Source of the DNA: Staphylotrichum longicolle
Lineage: Eukaryota > Ascomycota > Sordariomycetes > Sordariales > Chaetomiaceae
DNA length: 64,000 bases
Direction of reading: 5' to 3'
Assembly (NCBI GenBank): GCA_019096155.1
Contig: JAHCVI010000001.1
Location: forward strand, 9,362,001-9,426,000
Below the pieces are notes generated by a model. The model saw nothing but the letters and a program-made list of their open reading frames with translations, searched no databases and was not told where the DNA came from. How positions within the stretch are numbered: the stretch's first letter is position 1; every line of letters starts with the position of its first letter. Positions 24,149-34,675 of this stretch are shown piece after piece. A program made the position numbers and the translations under genes.

Positions 24149-25702
24149 CTACCGCCTCCAATATTGGTATCTAGTCACTACTCTCCCACTCCCTCTTGGG
24201 TACTCTCCCAAAGACCATTCTTCCTCGCTGCCGGAGGACCAATCTTCGGCTTCGTCTTCGTCTTCAAACCCGTGACGAAGCCAAGGCGGAAGCCCATATC
24301 TCGGTCCCAAACCAAAGCTACGCCGACAGTCATGACAGCGCATTCTGATCCTAAAATCTGCAGTGTCCATAGGTTCTCGATTGGGGGGCGACGTCGCACG
24401 AGAGTCCGTGTCAAACCGTTGCTGAGATGGCCGGGCAGCCCTGGAACCCCGCCGGGGCCGGCGCGCATGGGGAGAAAGCGATCTAGCAGAAAGCGAGGGA
24501 GAGATGCTCATGGCTCGCACAGAGGCGGCATAGGCAAGGCTCTGAGAATCTATGCTGTCGTCTCGCCCGTCCAGCGCATCGTCATTACGGCGCTCATCTG
24601 AAGGTTGGCGATGGTGATGGTGTTGAGAGCCGTGAGAGTCTGATCTCAGCCGGTCGCCCGGAGTTGGAGGGGATGTAAGGTTCCGTGCGCCTCGATTTCT
24701 CGAGTTTGATCCGTCGGGCGGTGTCTGGGGTGTTCTTCGACGTCCTCGTGAAGGGGTCGAGACTGGCCGAGCTGGTGGTTCAACGGGATTTGGCGCCTGG
24801 TGCATACTCTGTCGATGCATGGCTTTAATAACCGAGCTGCCGAGAATCAGCGAAGAGGCTGATACCAGCCAAGCAGCGCGGGCAGAATCGCCGCGACCAT
24901 GCAAGAGAGACATGATGCTTCTGGGAGACCGACCTCCCCTCCCTCTTTGAGTTGGACTGCAGACATCCAAGACCCCCCAGTGCACTATGTCCCCGTTTCC
25001 AAATCTTGTTGGCTCCAGAAACCCGTTACACCTGACGCAGTCCGGGCAGCTGCTCTCCTCGACGTTGAGGCAGTGGGCGCAGTCCACGCTCTGACTTCTT
25101 CCCTCACCCCGTAGTCCAGCGCACGTACAACACCACATAAAGGGCTCCTCAACTCGTCTCGGCATCAGATTCTCGCCTCCAAGCGTCATGATTTCTTCTT
25201 TTTGCGCGTTTGCCAACACGCTCCGACTGTCGGCCGGAGCACGGCAGTCGGGGCGAGAACACGACGGGCGGTAGTCGCCAGCCGAATCGTGCATTGCCTT
25301 CACGTCCCACCCGTTGAAGAAGTCTTGTGGTTGACATGACATGCACTGCCAGTACGCTGGGAATACTTTGTGGTGACAAGACAGCCAGACTAGGCTTGGG
25401 TGTTGACTCGTTATGATGAGCTGCTTGCCGGCTTCTGACGGCGGTGCGAAGGGGGCGTCGAGATACTCTTCCATATCTCGGTCTTCAAAGCGGTCCCGGT
25501 CGTCCAAAACGGTAAGGCTGGATGACGAAGAAGCCGTCGACAAGGCTTCAAAGTTCCATCCGGGTGTTATCCATGCATTTACGTGCATGGAGCGGCCCGG
25601 TGCGAGCCCTTGGGGGTCGTCTGGCGAAGCTTGCCTGGGACCTCCGCGCTGCGAGTAAGGCGGCGGAGGGTCTTGGTCGTCTCCATGGAAATTTCGGTTC
25701 AT
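24149..25702 (-). CDS. Uncharacterised Cys-rich, PPPPY-containing protein
   Basis: Single open frame of 517 residues from ATG 25702; an in-frame ATG at 25831 would add 43 residues. The chosen start gives MNRNFHGDDQDPPPPYSQRG, which puts a PPxY motif, the class bound by WW domains such as those of Nedd4/Rsp5 ligases, at the very N-terminus. The middle third holds many paired Cys (CHHKVFPAYWQCMSC, CSRPDC, CCTC, CAHC, CPDCVRC) that could form zinc-binding modules. A short hydrophobic stretch (AAWLVSASSLILGSSVI) follows. The C-terminal third is Ser/Arg/Pro-rich and low-complexity with an acidic end, and carries a last CHDC pair. I do not recognise the family. The lack of stops over 1.5 kb and codon use like its neighbours support a real gene; unseen 5' introns are possible. 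Confidence 0.6.
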   Translation of the reverse strand: MNRNFHGDDQDPPPPYSQRGGPRQASPDDPQGLAPGRSMHVNAWITPGWNFEALSTASSSSSLTVLDDRDRFEDRDMEEYLDAPFAPPSEAGKQLIITSQHPSLVWLSCHHKVFPAYWQCMSCQPQDFFNGWDVKAMHDSAGDYRPSCSRPDCRAPADSRSVLANAQKEEIMTLGGENLMPRRVEEPFMWCCTCAGLRGEGRSQSVDCAHCLNVEESSCPDCVRCNGFLEPTRFGNGDIVHWGVLDVCSPTQRGRGGRSPRSIMSLLHGRGDSARAAWLVSASSLILGSSVIKAMHRQSMHQAPNPVEPPARPVSTPSRGRRRTPQTPPDGSNSRNRGARNLTSPPTPGDRLRSDSHGSQHHHHRQPSDERRNDDALDGRDDSIDSQSLAYAASVRAMSISPSLSARSLSPHARRPRRGSRAARPSQQRFDTDSRATSPPNREPMDTADFRIRMRCHDCRRSFGLGPRYGLPPWLRHGFEDEDEAEDWSSGSEEEWSLGEYPRGSGRVVTRYQYWRR

Positions 25703-26204
25703 GCTGTCAGCGATTGCTTGATTCCCTTCGCCTCGAATTCCAACGAGCTGCCGTATGTAGGTAGGTCTGGATGCTGCAAGAACCCTTGATGACAATTCAA
25801 ACTTGAAGAAATCGATGGTTTTTTGTATCATTCTGTTGATTGCTCGTGCTGTTGAGGCCACATTTGAAGCGGTATATGGCCACCAAAGTGATTTGTCTGT
25901 GGACAGCACTTTCCTACGCAGGAATACAAAATAGGAAGACAATGTTCTTCATGCGTCCCCCTATCCGTGGAGTCAATATGCCCCTGACCACGTAAACAAA
26001 GAAGTTGGACTTGGAGAATCACGTGCAGTGAAACAAAGTACCTAGTCACGCAAATGGCCATCTGTTCTCTGGGTTCTAACCAAATGAAAATATGCCATTG
26101 CTGTGAGTAATTCCAAGTTGCTAACGCCATATACCCAAAGTACCACAACCATTCAATGCTAGTATACAATGCCAATGCCCTTCCCAGCCAGTGCCCTTCT
26201 TTGT
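25703..26204. other. Intergenic, upstream of the PPPPY protein gene
   Basis: 500 bases, A+T richer than the flanks. It probably holds the promoter of the 24149-25702 gene, possibly a 5' exon, and the 3' end of the TPR/SET gene. No coding evidence. Confidence 0.45.
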
Positions 26205-28430
26205 TTACTTGTCCAGTGTTGTCAAATCGTTCTTGAAGCCCGTGACCAGCATGTACCCAAACTCGGCCGCTTCAATGGACCGGTCCGCCATCTCCTTGTG
26301 ACCCAGCGCCGTATATGCCACCGCCAGCCTTCGCAAAGCAGCGACGACGTGAACTGTCATTAGCGTCGCATTGCCGGAGCTTGTGTAAATCTCCCTCGGG
26401 TCCCAGGTCTCGCTCTCGTCGGGCACCTTGAACCCGAAATTCCGCAGCACCTTCATCGAGTACTTGACCACCTTGCCGTGGTTCTTCCGTCCCCAGTGCG
26501 CCGCAGCCAGCCAGTTGCACGGGTAAATCAGGGTCAACCGCGGCAGGCTGTCGTAGATGTCGTGCTCGTGCGCGTCTTCCAGCTGCTTCGCGAGCCGATC
26601 CACGCTCCGGATCTTCGCGTCCGGGATGAGTTCCCGGCCGGGCAGCTTCTTGCTGCACAGCTTCTCGACCGCGTCCAGCAACTCCTTCCTCTTTGCCAGC
26701 TTGGCGTCGGGGCTGCGCCTCTCGCCCGCGCAGAGGGCGCACCCGCACTCGAATCCCCAGCCTTCCTTGAACTGCTTGTTGCGCACATCGATCAGCGACT
26801 TGACGGGCACATACTGCTGGAAGATCTCCTCGCCCTCCTTGATGTCCCTCGTCGCCCTGCTGATCAACATGTCGCCCACGAACGACCGCAGGGTGTTGGG
26901 CACGCAGGCATGGTTCAGGTAGCTGGCGTGCACCCACAGGCCCTTGGCCTGCCGTCCCTCGGGCAGGCTGGGCCTCGTGTCCTCGAGCGTGGACCGCGGC
27001 GCGCTGAAGCAGTTCTTGGTGCGGATCCCCTCCACGAGGAAGACGTCCACCACGGGAACGCCATCCACGATGGTCCCCTCGGCGCCGGTCCGCTCGTACT
27101 CGCCGCCGTACAGCTCCAGCACCGGCCCGGACAGGGACGGGTTCTCGCACAGCTGGCGGACCATGAGCGCGTACAGCGCCGCCGAGGCGCGCGCGGGCTC
27201 GTACTGGTTCGGCATGAGCGTGGCCTTCTCCGCGAAGACGAGCTCGCCGGCCTTGATGTCGCGCGTGGCGAACAGGCCGCGGCCGTGGTGCGCCGAGTCG
27301 GCGACGCGCGTGTTGCGCAGGAAGGAGCCGCGGTCGAGGTGGACCGAGTGCGGCGTGACCGAGGCCAGCATGGCGGGGAAGTCGTAGTCGCCCGTCTCCT
27401 CCTCGCGGAGGCGGGCCTGGCAGCGGGCGTGCTCCTTTTGGATGCTGGCGTTGGTCGGGTTGAGCTCGAGGGCGGTGGTGAGCAGCTTGTTGCTCTCGGC
27501 GTAGTCACACAGGCCGTACGCGGCGCGGCCGGCGTTGAAGTAGGCTTTCCAGTCTTGGGGTCCGCCGTTGCGCGAGGCCATGGCGTCGGCTTTGGCCGAG
27601 TCGTAGCGGCCGAGGATGAGGTTGACGCCTGCCCGCTTGGTGTGGATGGGTGCCTTGAAGGTCTCGTCTTCTGACGCTTCCAGGGCTTCGGTGTAGCTGG
27701 GAGAAGTCAGTTTGTTTCTGGCTTTGGGTCCTACCGGCTCACGGTACTCACCAGAACACTGCTGTTGGGAAGTCCTTCTCGATGAAGGCCCGATCGGCCG
27801 CATTCTTCCAGTCCTCGGCCGTCTTGAGCAGCGGGCCTAGCCTGAGCGGCTCGGGGATGATTGGATCTGTGAACCGCAACAGGATGACATCTGAGGGGTG
27901 GTCGACGCAGATCATAAAGTCGTCCTCTGAGCCGTTGTTCTTGTAGTACGGCTCCTTGACCGCAACAACGCATCCCTCTGGGACACCTGACAAGATGGAC
28001 GAGTCGGCCTGGTTGTAGATTGCCAACTTGTCGGCATTGCCGAATTCGTCTTCCACAATGCTCACGGCACCGGCCCCCACAAACGGCGGGCTGGCCGCCT
28101 TGACGATGATGCCCTTGCCTCGATGGTGTGTCTCTGCACGGAGCTCACTTAATGGGATCTGGAGTACAAAGTTAGCCACGTGAGGCTCGATTGAATGAAG
28201 GAGAGTTGATTTACAATCTCAAGGTCTCTGATAGATTTCGTCGACGCCGGATACGCCTCGGACATGATGGGCTGCTTCACCGGCCGCGGCGCATTTGGCG
28301 AATTGTCTTGCTTCTCAAGATGTGTCTTGTGTGTATTGACGAGCTCGTCCTTGCTCAGCCTCCGCACGGGGAGGGGCCCTGCTGCATCCTTGGTTGCTGC
28401 CATGTTGGAAGTTGTAACAGCGACTGCCAT
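26205..28430 (-). CDS. TPR and SET domain protein (putative lysine methyltransferase)
   Basis: Three exons: 28430-28215, 28158-27752, 27696-26205; 704 residues, frame intact. A second in-frame ATG at 28403 is an alternative start. The order is a disordered N-terminus, a domain of about 130 residues with a Gly/Val-rich core, TPR helices (about residues 180-285, including 'WKAYFNAGRAAYGLCDYAES'), and the SET domain. The SET domain begins at HHGRGLFATRDIKAGELVFA, has NHACVPN and GEEIFQQYV, and is followed by post-SET Cys (FECGCALC). Helical repeats fill the C-terminus. TPR-SET proteins of this layout are widespread in ascomycetes and related to SMYD/Set5-like methyltransferases; the substrate is unknown. 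It shares orientation but not subtype with the SET gene at 22090-23467. Confidence 0.85.
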
Positions 28431-29730
28431 GCTGGGTGTGTGGACTGTAGATGGCGAGGTCACTTTTTGATGGTTGCAGCGTTTTTAAAGGGCGTTTCTC
28501 GGCACACAATGCTTCCCCGTCAGCAAAATGCTCGGGACGTGAACCGCTGATGAAGTGTCACGCGCCGGGATCTTGAAGAAAGGTGTCATTCTCGGAGGTG
28601 GAAGAGCCGCAAACTATATCCGACTTAGCGGACTGGGTCTATTAGCCGTGCTCCCGAAACTGCTCAATGCGCTGGCGGGGAATGCGGAGAAGCCGTTCAA
28701 TCCAGGCGCTCAGGGGTTCAGGGGTTGCCGTTTGCCAAGCCATTTCCTCCATTGGGCAAAGTCATTGCGTGTAAAGCGACCGAGATTGGCACGCCTGGAC
28801 CCAAGCACAAATGTCGCCGCATCAAAAAGGGCAACCATTTGATTTCGGGTCAGATCGCCCAGTTTAGGCCTCTGGACTGTGAAGACGCCCCGAGTGCCCT
28901 TTACGCTCAAATGCGAGAGGACATAAGCCGCTGAAACAAGGACTCAAATGCAGGCAGAATCAAGTCAATTCATGGCTCAGCCGAGGCCATCTGCTTCTCG
29001 TCTGCCCTAGTATCCTCAAACATCCATGATGCCGACCTTCTCCAACTTGGTGGCAAGTGACAGATCATCGTCCAAGAAAGTGGTGAAATCTCGTCCGCCG
29101 TACTGGACCAGAATCTGTTCGACTCGGTCATGGAGAAATAGTATGCAACTTAGTGAGTCTCGGGCCCCTAAGACAACCCAATGAGACGCTAGAAGAATAC
29201 TTGATGATCCCTATTGCTATAGATACTATAGAGGCTACTACGAAACTACTAGGAAGCGTCCGGTCGTTGAGGCTTTGGAATACTGCGAGGGGCGTATCGT
29301 TAGCGTGGTGTAGTATCGGAAAGAAATATATTGTATAGCTATTTGGTCTGTGCTAATGGGATACTTCGTCAAGTGTACTCTCTATGACAATTCGGGTCTT
29401 GCCCAAGCCCTAGTGAAGCTATACCAAAGAGATACGTTAAAAGGTGAGAGTCTACTTAGTATATGTAATTACATCATTACTCAACATGCAGTGTTCGTCC
29501 CTTCTCACTTTATCTCGGGCCCGGACAATAAGAATTTCCGTCTCCCCCGAGTCGGGTCGTAGTCGGCCCTGTAAGGTTCTGGGCTTTGACTCTTCTTCCT
29601 CTCACCACACTCCCTTTAAAAACATCCTGCCTTCGGTAAATTCTTTCCACTTCACAACCCCCTCGCTATTCCGGTTCTCGACTCGCCAATAAATCCTACA
29701 ATAACCACAATTACCAACAAATCCCGCAAA
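28431..29730. other. Intergenic, partly TpA-rich, left of the protease-like gene
   Basis: 1.3 kb. The first half is ordinary spacer. The part from about 29150 is A+T- and TpA-rich (see the repeat entry). The last 150 bases carry a CT-rich leader ending in an A-rich stretch before the ATG at 29731. Confidence 0.5.
29150..29500. repeat. TpA-rich segment, possible RIP-decayed repeat
   Basis: Dense in TA dinucleotides (CTATTGCTATAGATACTATA and similar) compared with the genes on either side, with no durable open frame. This is the footprint expected when repeat-induced point mutation turns CpA to TpA in old transposon copies. No terminal repeat or transposase motif can be recognised, so the identity is open. 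Confidence 0.35.
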
Positions 29731-31653
29731 ATGTCCAGCATCAGATCCGCCAGGAACCGGCGTACCGAGCATTCTTCCTCGGACAGCAGCGAGGTTGGAC
29801 AGTTCCTTGTCTCAAATGTCAAGTTTCGCGTTGCCGCCCCTCCTGCACGGCCACTCCCAGTGGACGACGATCTAGGTCACCAAGACTGCATTTTTATCCA
29901 CAAAGCTCTTGGGAACGCCCTGGAAGATGGTGTGGACAACATCCTTGAGGCCAACAACATCAAGCCACTAGAACCCACAAGTCTCGTTTTTCGCAGCGTT
30001 CAAGGAGACAGCTCGCAGGGCCAACCGACAATCCTCGTTGTTGCCGACTGGGACGAGACCTCTCCGCCCACATGGGAGCGTGCCGTGAAGCGTTCGAAAC
30101 GGCTCGTTGACGCGACGGTGCTTGAGAGCAAACAACTACGCGCCATGGACATTGCAGTGGAATTCATTGCAAAGGAATTGACTTTGGGGAAGTACATCTC
30201 CGCAATTCCTCCCCAGGAATTCTCAAAGTCGCTCGCCGAAGCTTGGGGAGAAATCAAATACCATGTCAGCGACATCCTGGATCGGCATCCCCAGACCAAG
30301 GAGAGAGTCACCAGCGTCTCTCTCTTCAAGCTTGGTTTCTCGGATGATGTCGACAAAAATCCGCTCACACTCTACATATCGTTGGATTATGAGTCAGAGG
30401 AGACCAAATGGCCACCAGTTGTCGAAGAGATCGAGAAATGTTTGGATCAATACCCATACGACCTGCGGGTTCACTTGGAACACAACTGCCCCACGCCATT
30501 CCCGGGATTTGAGCTCCTTCTGAGAAACATGACCTCAGAACAGGTCGAGAACAAGCTCGACGACAACTATAGCACCGACAGACGCTATAACTCAACCGTG
30601 GGGCTTGGGGAAGACATCTGTCCTGCAGGTTATCTCTCACAACCCGATGGGGGTAAACGTATGCCGGGGGTCGGTACCCTGGGCTGCTGGGTTGAGATCA
30701 GGACTCAGAAAGTCCCAGAATGGACCAAGTATGCATTGACATGCTACCATGTCACACGCCCGGCAATCGAGGGCTTCCAGCTAGCTGCCGATTCACAAGG
30801 ACAAAGTGTCGTTGCAGCGCCACGCAAAGATTCAGACTTGTGGAAGGCTGACCTGGGAGGGATTTGCCCCAAACCCAAGCCCGAGTTCAAGCTTCAGTCT
30901 CGGCCCCTTCGAATCGAACATCCAACCCGAGCAAAACACTGCTTCGCAGTTCAAGTTTGTCAAGAGGAAATTGCTGCGAATCCCCCCTCGCCCGAGAGGA
31001 CAAAAACGGAGCAGTATCTTAGCGAAATCACAGCATTCTTTGACAACGGGAACCACATCTTCGGCGAGATCTATGCTGCTTCGGGATACAGACGGCGATC
31101 ACGGCACAATGGGCGGATGGATTGGGCCCTCATCAGACCACTAGACGGTCGTCGGGTTGGCGACAATAAGCTCCCAACCACCAATGAGTGGCGTGCGAAC
31201 AAGAAGTACTTGAATCTCCCGCTATTTACAGCGAGGGGTTCGAGACTCAAGCAGCCGCCGCCAAATGGCCTGCGGGACGTCTTGAACGGTGAACACATTT
31301 ACAAGAACGGGACGAGCACCGGGCCAACCATTGGCGTCTTCTCCCACATCAAGTCTGACGTTCGTATCCATGACGATGCACACCTGGTCACGGCTCTTGG
31401 ACCAGACATTCGCACCTCGGAGGAGTTCGTTTACATCGGAGACCCGCAATCGGACTGGCTCGCCAAGAACGGAGACTCAGGATCGGTCGTATTCGACAGG
31501 GAGGGAAGAGCAGTGGGACTGTTGTTTAGAGGACACAGGGCCCAGAACGCAAACAACACGTACTGCTACATCACTCCCATTGAGGATATCTTCAACGATA
31601 TCAAGGACTTTTCGAAAGGCAGTATCACTGAAATTCGGATTGCCGAGGTTTAA
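29731..31653 (+). CDS. Trypsin-fold serine protease-like protein with unassigned N-terminal region
   Basis: Single-exon gene, 640 residues, ATG 29731 preceded by an A-rich leader. Residues 1-330 hold an unrecognised region: an acidic/basic start, helix-prone segments, a 'PTILVVADWDE' strand and an 'LTLYISLDYESEE' strand, suggesting an alpha/beta domain. From about 310 the pattern fits the chymotrypsin/trypsin fold: nucleophile Ser in NGDSGS (S583), His in LTCYHV (H340) and Asp in MDWALI (D464), in the canonical His-Asp-Ser order. The spacings are long (124 and 119 residues), so there are insertions. No signal peptide and no TM segment, so probably intracellular. Similar trypsin-like modules occur as effector or accessory domains in fungal NLR/allorecognition proteins; a role here is inference. 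It lies alone between TpA-rich, gene-free flanks. Confidence 0.75.
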   Translation: MSSIRSARNRRTEHSSSDSSEVGQFLVSNVKFRVAAPPARPLPVDDDLGHQDCIFIHKALGNALEDGVDNILEANNIKPLEPTSLVFRSVQGDSSQGQPTILVVADWDETSPPTWERAVKRSKRLVDATVLESKQLRAMDIAVEFIAKELTLGKYISAIPPQEFSKSLAEAWGEIKYHVSDILDRHPQTKERVTSVSLFKLGFSDDVDKNPLTLYISLDYESEETKWPPVVEEIEKCLDQYPYDLRVHLEHNCPTPFPGFELLLRNMTSEQVENKLDDNYSTDRRYNSTVGLGEDICPAGYLSQPDGGKRMPGVGTLGCWVEIRTQKVPEWTKYALTCYHVTRPAIEGFQLAADSQGQSVVAAPRKDSDLWKADLGGICPKPKPEFKLQSRPLRIEHPTRAKHCFAVQVCQEEIAANPPSPERTKTEQYLSEITAFFDNGNHIFGEIYAASGYRRRSRHNGRMDWALIRPLDGRRVGDNKLPTTNEWRANKKYLNLPLFTARGSRLKQPPPNGLRDVLNGEHIYKNGTSTGPTIGVFSHIKSDVRIHDDAHLVTALGPDIRTSEEFVYIGDPQSDWLAKNGDSGSVVFDREGRAVGLLFRGHRAQNANNTYCYITPIEDIFNDIKDFSKGSITEIRIAEV

Positions 31654-32056
31654 GGGTCATGTACATACCTAGTTACTAGCTAGTATACTATGTCCAGGCG
31701 GTCTTCTCCGCTCAAATGACAACTATTATACCCTCGTCTAGCGTAGGGGTCTAGCGTATATCAACTAGCCTTCTATTGGACAACGGATATAGATATACTT
31801 GCGAAGAGCACCTCCTGCCTTACACAGGTCTAGTGTAATTCCCTTGTTGAGTTAGGTTACTATACCGTTATACCCTCTTTCTAGTATAGTATAATGTGTC
31901 GAGGTCGTACTATCTTTATTAAGTTCCTAAAAAGTCTCTATCAACTTGCTAAGATCCTTCTCTAAGTCCTCCTTTGCATGAACACACGAGCAGATCTCGT
32001 GGTGAGGCTTGCCAGAAACTTGGCTATGTAAATGTCTTGAGTACCTATAATCAGGG
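31654..32056. repeat. TpA-rich gene-free segment, possible decayed repeat
   Basis: From about 31660 to 31990 the sequence is full of TAGTATA, CTATACC and CTAGCGTA-type words and lacks open frames. On the minus strand, 31900-31990 reads as a short coding-like stretch (EDLEKDLSKLIETF) interrupted by a stop, compatible with a mutated transposon or gene remnant. Its counterpart on the other side of the protease-like gene (29150-29500) has the same TpA richness, but I see no shared sequence that would prove a common element. Confidence 0.35.
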
Positions 32057-32882
32057 CTACCTCGTCGTCGCCGGTCTCCTCATAATCACGCTGCGCAGAA
32101 CCCCGTCCGCAGCCGGGCCAGCGAGTGAAACGGCGTTGCGCTCGCCCCAGTAGCTCCCGGCAGTGTTTGCGATGCCCCAGGTTTCGGTCACGTTGAGGTC
32201 GAGCACGTCCACATCCTCGTAGCCAAACTTCTTGTAGACAGCATAGCCAACAGGAGAGGCTTCAAGACGGCAAGGGAGGCCGAGGCTATCAGCAAGGTCA
32301 ACACCCCACTTCAACAGTGCCGATCCGGCCCCCAAGCGCTGGCGGGTTGGGCTGCATGCGAGAATGCCCAGGACTGGGCGCCGAGTTAGAACTGCCAATG
32401 GCAACGATGAACGTACGGCACTTACACAGAGCCGCTTCGCCTTTGGCGTGGTCCCTTTGAATTCGCGTCATTTCGCCAATAAACGCGTTGACCACGGCAG
32501 TATCGCAGCCCTCGCCCCATGACTCGGTCGTTGCGTTGAACTCCTCGCCCTTCCACTCTGCCTCCACGCGTGGTTCCCGATGGAGCAACCACTTTGCGAA
32601 GGCGACCACCTCGCCCGAGGTGTCCGCAGTGGCATCCTCGGGCAGGTACTCGGCAACGCAGAGTATGCTTTGCCCCTTTTTCGCGGCGTCTCCAGCATTG
32701 CTCTCTGGACGTGGGAAGACATTTGCGCCAAACTTTGCCCTGGAATCCGCAGAGGGCCCGCCTGGGTACATCAGCTGGTTCATGACATTGTCATCAAACG
32801 CAGCGAAATGGATGTCCACAATGGCGTCGATGTCTGCCGGCGTGGCCTCGCGGACACGGATGCGGGGGTTGTTGGTCGCCAT
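32057..32882 (-). CDS. GNAT-family N-acetyltransferase
   Basis: Two exons: 32882-32426 and 32373-32057; 257 residues, frame intact. N-terminus IRVREATPADIDAIVDIHFA is the beta1-alpha1 element of the GNAT fold. The acetyl-CoA pyrophosphate loop (motif A, Q/R-x-x-G-x-G/A) is RQRLGAGSALLKWG just after the intron, with the preceding strand LGILACSP. Motif B follows (EASPVGYAVYKKFGYEDV). The layout resembles fungal acetyltransferases that act on small amines or antibiotics; the substrate cannot be inferred. Divergent from the hemerythrin-domain gene, with 638 bases between. Confidence 0.85.
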
Positions 32883-33520
32883 TGAGACTGCTGCTTCTCG
32901 GACTGCAGCCGCAAACCCAGATGAATTTTGTCGTGGTTTTCAGTCACGATTACCAGAGAGAGAAGGGACCCGGGTGATGCAGCCGCTTGCTAGATAAATG
33001 TCCGGCTGGCCCGGCCTCAACTCCTCAGAGCGTGACCCCGCCGGGTCGCTTCGGCCGGCGCAACGGCCGGATCATCCCATTCGGGAATGTCCCGTCGTTG
33101 CCGGCATCCCCGCCAGGCTCCGCATGCCAAGGGGCGAGAAACCTTGCGCCGAATTCCATCGTGCTGCTTGCCCGCTTGCTTGGGGTTCTCGTTCAAAAGC
33201 AGCTTAGGCTAGAATTTTGAGGATTTAGTCCATCATGTAGCATGTAAGCTAACGAACTGTGCGTGCAGTAAAAGCGATCCGGATCCGAAGACCAAAAGAC
33301 TTGGAAAGGAAAAGTTCACTCCTGCTCAATATGGGAGTCGTTCATCGGAACCCGACGGTGGAGCCATCGCATCTGATTGCCCCAATCATGTCGCCGGCTT
33401 TTATCAGCGGCAGGCCCCACCTCGAGCTGTCTGAGAGGGAGCTCTGTCCAGTGCCAGTGCTCTGGCCTCGCATCATACGAGACGGGAGGGCTTCGTCCAG
33501 CTTGTTGCATGCCACCCATC
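32883..33520. other. Divergent promoter region (GNAT / hemerythrin genes)
   Basis: 638 bases between two divergent starts; no coding evidence and no regulatory motif that I can name. Confidence 0.5.
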
Positions 33521-34675
33521 ATGGAGAGTCTCAGGACGAGATTCATTCTTTCCATCCCCTTCGTGATTCTTGGGTTTCTGCTGACCCGCGCACCATTCAC
33601 AATGACTTCGGTAGCACCGTCGCACCCGTGGGCCGATGGGCCCATGAAGCTCGTCACGACTCCCCAGTTCCAGACGAAGAAGGTACAGCGCCAGCCTACA
33701 CACGCGCTTTCCTGCATTCTATCTCGCTGATGCTGGTGCTGATGGGACCGTGTTTTCAGACTGATATTTTCACGTCGGGAGCGACACACATGGCCTTGCT
33801 TCGTACGTTTTGTCAATTCCTCCGGTCGACCCACTGCTGCGTTGCCCTGCTCGCGCGTTGCTCCCCCGAGTCCCGAAGCACGCGGCACTGACACAGCACT
33901 CCAGACAACTCGATCCTCCGCGGCTACAACTCCATCTATCACCAAGCCCCGCTCGTCTCCGACCACGACAAGCCCGACTTTGTTGGCTACTGCCTTGCCT
34001 GGTTCAAGTTCGTCAAGTCGCACCATGACGACGAGGAGGCGACGCTGTTCACCAAGATCGAAGAGCTTCTGGACGACAAAACCATCTTTGAGGACACACA
34101 TAAGGAGCATGGTTAGTCGCGCTGCGTGCGCCATGCTTAGCCGTGTAATCGCCCACTGACAGCTTGTGTCTACCGCAGAATCCTTCCTTGCTGGTCTCGC
34201 CGACTTCGAGAAGTACCTTAGCGGCCTCAAGACCCCCGCCGACTTTTCAGGAGCCGAGCTCATCCGCATCATGGAATCTTTCCAAGGGCCGTTTGAGCAG
34301 CACTTCCACAGCGAGATTGCAACCATCTCCAAATTCTCCGATCACCCCAACGCGCCAAAGGAAGGAACCCCCGAGAAGGACGCGGCGGCGGCTACATTCA
34401 AGGCATGGGGCAAGAGCACTGTGACCAAGGCGGGCATGACCGACGTTGTGCCGTTCTTCCTGCTCAATCTCGACCGCACAGTCGAAGATGGGCTTTGGGC
34501 TAACTGGCCGCCCATGCCCGCGCCCATCAAGTGGGGGCTGATCAACCTTGCCGGCGCCTGGCACTCGGGCTGGTGGAAGTTCGCCTCGTGTGACTCTGCC
34601 GGGCAGCCTCAGGAGCTGTGGGCGTATCGGGCCGCGGGCGCAAACGCAAAGCAGGAGGACCAAGCGAAGGTCTGA
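33521..34675 (+). CDS. Hemerythrin HHE-domain protein
   Basis: Four exons: 33521-33682, 33760-33802, 33905-34111, 34179-34675; 302 residues. The 43-base exon 2 (TDIFTSGATHMALL) is essential: it brings the His of HNSILRGYNSIYH (H69) into frame. The hemerythrin signature follows as HNSILRGYNSIYH, KSHHDDEEATLF, HESFLAG and QHFHSEI, a four-helix bundle with His/Glu ligands for a di-iron site. The first 20-odd residues after ATG 33521 are hydrophobic (ILSIPFVILGFLL) and may be an anchor or targeting segment; an in-frame ATG at 33602 would remove it. Family members bind O2 or iron; in fungi the physiological role is poorly defined. Confidence 0.85.

Noticed and set aside
26478..27674. 398-codon + strand open frame opposite the TPR/SET gene
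   Set aside because: Antisense shadow of a well-supported exon.
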